A DNA stretch of 64,000 nt from CAVRIA01 sp963721115 (GTDB lineage: Bacteria; Desulfobacterota; Binatia; HRBIN30; CADEER01), in contig CAVRIA010000006.1 of NCBI GenBank assembly GCA_963721115.1, positions 1,116,001 to 1,180,000 of the forward strand, given 5' to 3'. The notes below the pieces were generated by a model that did no database searches, had not been told where the DNA came from, and saw only the letters and a program-made list of their open reading frames with translations. Shown here piece by piece: positions 59,544-64,000 of the stretch. The position numbers and the translations under genes were made by a program. Position 1 is the stretch's first letter. Every line of letters starts with the position of its first letter.

Positions 59544-61210
59544 ATGATAGGAACGGCTCTACGAGGATATCTCGTCGCCGCAGCTGCTCTCTGCTTTTCC
59601 GCTCGCTCCTTCGCTGTGCAGTATAGCCAGCGGGGCGATTTTGCGGTCATCCCGGTCCCGGAGCCCGCTCAGAACTTGAGCATCAGCCAAGACGGTAAGT
59701 ACGTTGCCTGGGGCAATCGTCTTGGAGTGGGGCGATTCAGCTCCTCGACGTGGACGATTCTTCCGTGCGGACTTTCCTACCTGGTGAGTCGCCGAATTTT
59801 TCGCTCCGGGCACCGACATTCGTGTTTGGCGGTATCCCTGGATTTCCTCCCGGCTTCATCATCCACGACGCTGAGCAGGACATCACCACCGAGCTGCGGA
59901 TGGACGGGCTGCAGGGGTCGCGGACCTCGCGCATCGACTCCTTCGGGAGCCGGATCGCCTTCATCAGCGACAACGCGACGAGCACTTTCATGCCGCGCCA
60001 GAACGACGACAGGAGCCTGGAGGTCTACTTCTTCGACGTGCAGGAGCGCACCATCCGCCAGATCACGGACTGGGCTATCCCGCTGGACCCTCCCTTCCCA
60101 CGGCCGAACTACGGGGCTGCCATCGTCAATCTCGAGATGAGCGCCGACGGCGAGCGGATGGTCTTCGAGTCGTTCATCGACCTGGCGCCGGGGAAGGACA
60201 CCGGCGGCGAGGACCAGATCTTCCTCTACGACGACCGCAGCGGCGAGATGCGCCAGCTCACCGGGCCGGGCACCATCGCCTCGTACTGCGTGCTGCCGTC
60301 GATCAGCAGCGACGCGGCGCTGGTCGCCTGCCAAAATGAGGACGGGCTGTTCCTGATCGACGCCGATTCGGGGGCGATCGAGCAGCTCTTCGGCCCCGAC
60401 GGGCGCCCGCAGCTCGCCAAGCTCTCGGGCGACGGCCGCATGCTCGCCTTCGAGAGCTTTCTCGATCTCGATCCGCGCCTCGGCAACCCCGACCACGGGT
60501 TCGAGATCTTCCTGCTCGACCTGCAGACCCGGGAGATCACCCAGGTAACGAATACGACCGATCTGACGCCCAGTCTGGACGGAATCGACCGGACCGGCGA
60601 CAACATAACGGGAGAGATCATCGAGCCGGCCGACGTCCCGATCGACATCACCGCCGCCCGTATCGTGCGCAAGAAGCGCCAGAGCAATCTCGCGCCGGTG
60701 CTGGAGCCGCTGCCCGATCGTCTGGTGCTGCGAACCCACCGCACGGCCAGCTTCGTCTTCCAGGCCGAGGACCCGGACGGCGATCCGCTGGCGTACTGCC
60801 TGCAGAGCCCCGAGGGCTCGTCGAGGATGGCCGGCAACCCGGTGCTGCTGATCGACTCGAAGGTGGAGCAGGACGGCTCGGGCACCGCTACGCTGACCAT
60901 GAGCCCCGGATCCGGGGATGCGGGAGACTATCGGCTGCGGGTGGCGGTGTTCGACGACGAGGGCGGGGTGGCGATCGAGGACACCGACCTGGCGGTGATC
61001 TCGAGCTGCCCGTCGGACTGCAACGGGGACGAGGAGGTGAGCATCGACGAGGTGATCAGCGCGGTGAGCATCGGGCTCGAGATCCAGCCCCTGTCGCACT
61101 GCGAGGCGGCCGACACGAGTCAGAACGGCGAGGTGTCGATCGACGAGGTGCTGCAAGGGGTGGGCGCGGGACTGTCCAGCTGCGCGCCGTTCCTTGCGGG
61201 GCAGCCGTGA
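59544..61210 (+). CDS. PD40/TolB-like beta-propeller with C-terminal dockerin-like module (one frameshift)
   Basis: About 555 residues if a frameshift near 59727 is repaired: the signal-bearing start (MIGTALRGYLVAAAALCFSA, PAQNLSISQDGKYVAWGN) is in one frame and AIQLLDVDDSSVRTFLPGES onward in another. The middle has TolB/PD40-type propeller blades (FGSRIAFISDNATSTF, SADGERMVFESFIDL, SGDGRMLAFESFLDL), then a cadherin-like NLAPVLEPLPDRLVLRTHRT domain, and ends with a dockerin-like module (SDCNGDEEVSIDEVISAVS, DTSQNGEVSIDEVLQGVG). It starts six bases after the beta-helix gene and is followed seven bases later by an LGT-like gene. Confidence 0.75.
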
Positions 61211-61217
61211 GCTCGGG

Positions 61218-62063
61218 ATGAAGCCGGAGATCTTCGGGCTGCCCGCCTATCACCTCCTCTGGGGGCTGGGCATCGCCGTCTGGATCGCCGGGGCCGGGCG
61301 GCTCGGCAGGCGCGGCGGCTTCGCGGCGGGGCGGAGCATGCTCTTTGCCGCCGCGATGATCGCCGCCATCCTGGTCGGCGCCAAGGCGCAGCACCTGTGG
61401 GAGAACCCGCAGCACCTGTCGGCGAGCTGGTCGTCCCTGCTGCTGCAGGGCTATCGCCTGCCCGGAGGCCTGGCGCTGGTCGCCGCCATCGTCTTGATCG
61501 GCGCCTACGGTCTGCGCCTTCCCATCCTCCCCTTCGTCGACACGGTGATCCCGCTCGCCGGCGTCTCCCTGGCGGTCGGCCGCTTGGGCTGCTTCTTGAA
61601 CGGCTGCTGCTTCGGCAGGTCTCTTCGCGAACTTCCGTGGTCGCTGAGCTTTCCGAAGTTCAGAAGAAGGCAAAAGAATCAATTCTTGCGCAGAGACGCA
61701 GGGACGCGAAGAAGAATGTCGGCGCCGGTCAATCCCGCTGCAGCTCTACTACATCGTCTTGTACGGCGCCATGCGCGGCAGTCGTTCTCGTGGCGCCGGT
61801 CCGCTACGACGGCTTCCGCTCGCGGCTGTTCCTGGCCCTGTGGGGCTGGGGCACGGTGTTCCTGGAGGGCTTCCGCGCCGCGGACCTGCTGCGCGGGGCG
61901 CCGCTCATCCGGCCGCTCGCCTTCGTGGTCGGCGATCGGGATGATCCCCCTGCTAGTGAGTTCGGAGCTGCTGCGCCTACCGGCAGAGCCGCACCCACGC
62001 GCTCAGTCCGGCGGTTGGCTCGCGTCAATGAGCGGGGAGCTAGATCGGAGCTGCAGTCGATAG
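61218..62063 (+). pseudogene. LGT-like prolipoprotein diacylglyceryl transferase pseudogene
   Basis: Clear LGT-family pieces: MKPEIFGLPAYHLLWGLGIA, GYRLPGGLALVAAI, AGVSLAVGRLGCFLNGCCFG and LPWSLSF in one frame; then IPLQLYYIVLYGAMRG in a second; VRYDGFRSRLFLALWGWGTV with FLEGFRAADLLRGAPLIRPL in a third; and MIPLLVSSELLRLP back in the first. Between LPWSLSF and PLQLYY an array-like segment (61656-61733) with GCGCAGAGACGCAGGGACGC interrupts the gene. Its position mirrors the intact LGT-like gene at 50958-51743, after a propeller-dockerin gene. Confidence 0.75.
61620..61733. repeat. Short-unit array inserted in the LGT-like gene
   Basis: CTCTTCGCGAACTTC on the left and GACGCAGGGACGCGAAGAAG on the right are partly complementary. 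The GACGCAG units resemble repeat arrays of the intergenic type. AGAAGGCAAAAGAATCAATTC within it has a near match at about 62351-62375 (AGAAGAAAAGGAATCAATTA), so the insert is a dispersed repeat. Confidence 0.55.
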
Positions 62064-62087
62064 GATCGTACGTCAGCCCCGCGTAAG

Positions 62088-62279
62088 CGCGTCATCCCCG
62101 CGAATGCGGGGATCCAGGGGTGGGGCTACCCCGCTTTGCCAATTCGACAATTCGCTAGCACCGGCACACCGTCATGCGCTCGCTCCTGCGAACGCGGGGG
62201 ACGGGTATCCAGAAGGGGAGGTAGCGGGGTGTCCCGTGGATTCCCGCTTTCGCGGGAATGACGGTGCGCGGGAATGACG
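62088..62279. repeat. Cluster of REP-like palindromes
   Basis: Three hairpins and a partial fourth of the type GTCATCCCCGCGAATGCGGG: 62088-62117, a degenerate unit at 62171-62213, a unit with ATTCCCGCTTTCGCGGGAAT at 62237-62264, and CGCGGGAATGACG at 62267-62279. This REP family is widespread in proteobacteria. The other bases of the 327-base gap before the synthetase show no gene. Confidence 0.8.
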
Positions 62280-62390
62280 TTCACGGGATCTCACTCAATG
62301 ACCTTGGCCCCGCCTGTTCACCATCTCGAAATCTACCCACTCGATTTCCTGCAAAACAGAAGAAAAGGAATCAATTATTGTAGATCGAGG

Positions 62391-64000
62391 CTACCGAGTC
62401 GCAGGCGACAGGGGCGCGACGATCAGTCGCGCGTCGAGGACCACGGCGCCGACGCCGGCGTCGAAGATGCGGATCGGCTCGAGCTCCACCTCGCGGATCT
62501 CGGGGGCGACGTCGAGCAGGGCCGAGAGGCGGACCAGGATCGACACGAGGGCGGTGCGGTCGGCCGCCGCGGCGCCTCGGTAGGCATCGAGCAGCGGCGC
62601 CCGGCGCAAGCGCGCGATCATCTCGCCCGCCTCGGCGTCGCCGATCGGCGGCAGGCGCAGCGAGACGTCGCGCAGGATCTCGCCGAGCGCGCCGCCGAGG
62701 CCGCAGGCGACGACCGGGCCGAAGGTCGGATGCGTGACGACGGCGGCGAGGGCATCGCGTCCGGCGGGGACTTGGCGCTGCAGCACCAGGTCGCGCAGCG
62801 GGACGCCGGCGGGCATCCGGCCCGCGAGCGCCGCCACGGCCTTCTCGACCGCCTGCGGGGAATCGATTCCCATCGCGACGGCGATGCGCCCGCCGCCCTG
62901 CGCCGGGTCCGCGTATGCCTTGGCCACCAGCGGATAGCCGAGCCGCTCGGCCGCCTCGAGCGCGTTCTCCGGATCGGTCTCCTCGCTCGTGGCACAGCGG
63001 ATGCCGGCCGCGTGCAGGAGCGTGGTGAGGTCCTTGCGCGGCATCGGGATCGGCCCGGCGGCACGCGCCAGCAGTCGGTCGACGACGGCGCGAACGGCGC
63101 TGCGGGCGAAGGGGTGAAAGGAGAACGGCTCGGGCGGCGGCCGGGTGCACCACTGCCGGTAGCGGTGGGAGGCGGCGAGGGCGAGGGCGGCGTCCTCCGG
63201 GAACGCATAGCAGGGCAGCGAGGCGCGCGGTCCGCGGACGCGGACGGCCGCTTCGCCACCGGCGGAGAGGAGGACCGCGAGGACGGGCTTTCGGTCGGCC
63301 AGGGCGCCGGCCGCGACGGCGACGGCCTCGGCGATCTCGTCGGGCGCCGGCACCAGCGGCGGGATGCAGACGGCGATGACCGCGTCGACGTTCGGGTCGT
63401 CGCCGAGGGCCTCGACGGCGCGGGCGTAGGCGGCCGGCGCGGGAGCCGGACCGAGATCGACGGGGTTGCCGGTGCTCCCGCCGGGCAGCAGATCCCGCAG
63501 GACGTGCCGTGTCTTCGGTGCCGGAGCAGCGATCGACAGGCCGTGCGCCCGGCAGGCATCGGCGAGCAGCGCCACGGGCGCCCGCGCGTTGGTGACGACG
63601 CCGACGCGCGGGCCGCGCGGCGGCGGCTGGGTCGAGAGCAAGGCGACGGCGCCGAACAGCTCTCCCAGCGTCTCGGTGCGCAGGACGCCGAGCTGCTCGA
63701 TCAGGTCGTCGCCCGCCGCCTCGATGGCCGCCGCGAGGCCGCCGCGAGGCGGAGCGATCGGATGCCGCGCGCCGCGGCCCGGCTTGACCGCGACGATCGG
63801 CTTGCGGCGCGCCACCTGGCGGACGATGGGCGCGAAGGTGCGCGGGTTGCCGAAGCTCTCGAGGTAGAGGGCGACGACCGCGGTGCGCGGATCCTCGGCC
63901 CAGTACGCCAGCACGTCGTTGCTCGAGACGTCGGCGCGGCGCCCGACGGCGACCAGCGAGGAGATGCCGATGCCGAGCCCGGCGAGGTGGTCGAGCATGG
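62391..64000 (-). CDS. Acyl-CoA synthetase (ADP-forming type)/acetate-CoA ligase family, N-terminus outside window
   Basis: The visible 536 residues are the C-terminal part of an NDP-forming acyl-CoA synthetase. They start inside the CoA-ligase region (SSNDVLAYWAEDPRTAVVAL, LESFGNPRTFAPIVRQVARR, AVKPGRGARHP), continue with a second ligase-like domain (GVVTNARAPVALLADACRAH, GNPVDLGP), and end in an ATP-grasp domain (LHAAGIRCATSEETDPENAL, GYPLVAKAYAD, GGALGEILRDVSLRLPPI, EVELEPIRIF). The frame runs open past position 64000; the ATG at 63998 is internal. Such proteins interconvert acyl-CoA plus ADP and acid plus ATP, or act as protein acetyltransferases when fused to a GNAT domain, which is not in the visible part. 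Confidence 0.88.
   Translation of the reverse strand, partial: MLDHLAGLGIGISSLVAVGRRADVSSNDVLAYWAEDPRTAVVALYLESFGNPRTFAPIVRQVARRKPIVAVKPGRGARHPIAPPRGGLAAAIEAAGDDLIEQLGVLRTETLGELFGAVALLSTQPPPRGPRVGVVTNARAPVALLADACRAHGLSIAAPAPKTRHVLRDLLPGGSTGNPVDLGPAPAPAAYARAVEALGDDPNVDAVIAVCIPPLVPAPDEIAEAVAVAAGALADRKPVLAVLLSAGGEAAVRVRGPRASLPCYAFPEDAALALAASHRYRQWCTRPPPEPFSFHPFARSAVRAVVDRLLARAAGPIPMPRKDLTTLLHAAGIRCATSEETDPENALEAAERLGYPLVAKAYADPAQGGGRIAVAMGIDSPQAVEKAVAALAGRMPAGVPLRDLVLQRQVPAGRDALAAVVTHPTFGPVVACGLGGALGEILRDVSLRLPPIGDAEAGEMIARLRRAPLLDAYRGAAAADRTALVSILVRLSALLDVAPEIREVELEPIRIFDAGVGAVVLDARLIVAPLSPATR

Noticed and set aside
62088..62279. Possible CRISPR array of GC-rich palindromes
   Set aside because: Palindromes alternate in orientation, spacing is irregular and the sequence matches the common REP type, so it is a REP cluster.

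Overview
The window is high-GC bacterial chromosome with dense, operonic gene layout, Shine-Dalgarno starts, an OmpA-type outer-membrane protein, a lipoprotein and LGT-like enzymes, so the host is a Gram-negative bacterium. The order rpmE-prfA-prmC-murA followed by his genes is the arrangement known from Desulfobacterota/Deltaproteobacteria. The many secreted proteins with two-loop dockerin-like modules resemble those seen in uncultivated deltaproteobacterial or Binatota-like lineages. The lineage is an inference; no rRNA gene is present to settle it.

Layout. 1-3.3 kb: end of a sugar ABC transporter (permease, binding lipoprotein) and a DUF4380 protein. 3.3-12.6 kb: an OmpA-family protein, then the core block rpmE, prfA, prmC, murA, hisD, hisB, hisH, hisA, hisF (hisG is not in its usual place). 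12.6-16 kb: a TetR regulator with its operators, a diiron oxygenase and a dockerin-bearing secreted protein. 16-24 kb: trxB, moaC, an RlmI-like rRNA methyltransferase, radC, a dienelactone hydrolase, an SDR, tRNA-Arg(ACG), a methyltransferase and a glutathione transferase. 24-33.6 kb: accessory genes (sulfatase, Mug-type glycosylase, a decayed methyltransferase, GYF/RDD, DUF1214, GlxA-type and DJ-1-type proteins). 33.7-42.2 kb: a housekeeping stretch (lon, hsp20, DUF2203, DUF4149, THUMP, purU, a small membrane protein, era, der). 42.6-50.4 kb: an encapsulin with its encapsulated ferritin, a thiolase, a nuclease-fold protein, a decayed surface protein, a phospholipase D/cardiolipin synthase and a GST. 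51-62 kb: the most unusual part. 62.4 kb to the end: a truncated acyl-CoA synthetase (ADP-forming type).

The 51-62 kb region holds two divergent operons that mirror each other around an AT-richer spacer near 55.85 kb. Leftward: cohesin-like protein, S8 protease with dockerin, SBBP beta-propeller with dockerin, LGT-like membrane enzyme. Rightward: small secreted beta protein, cohesin-like protein, beta-helix protein with dockerin, PD40 propeller with dockerin, LGT-like enzyme. In both, the propeller-dockerin gene is followed within 3-7 bases by an LGT-like gene. This looks like a non-cellulosomal cohesin/dockerin surface-assembly system, partly decayed by frameshifts. The frameshifts in the window sit almost only in secreted or accessory genes while every housekeeping frame is open, which argues for real decay rather than general sequencing error.

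Intergenic spaces are full of structured repeats: REP-like palindromes, a palindromic pair near hisD and trxB, a MITE-like element, and a recurring design in which degenerate 6-8-base units are arrayed in inverted orientation to form long hairpins. Several of these share a related loop.
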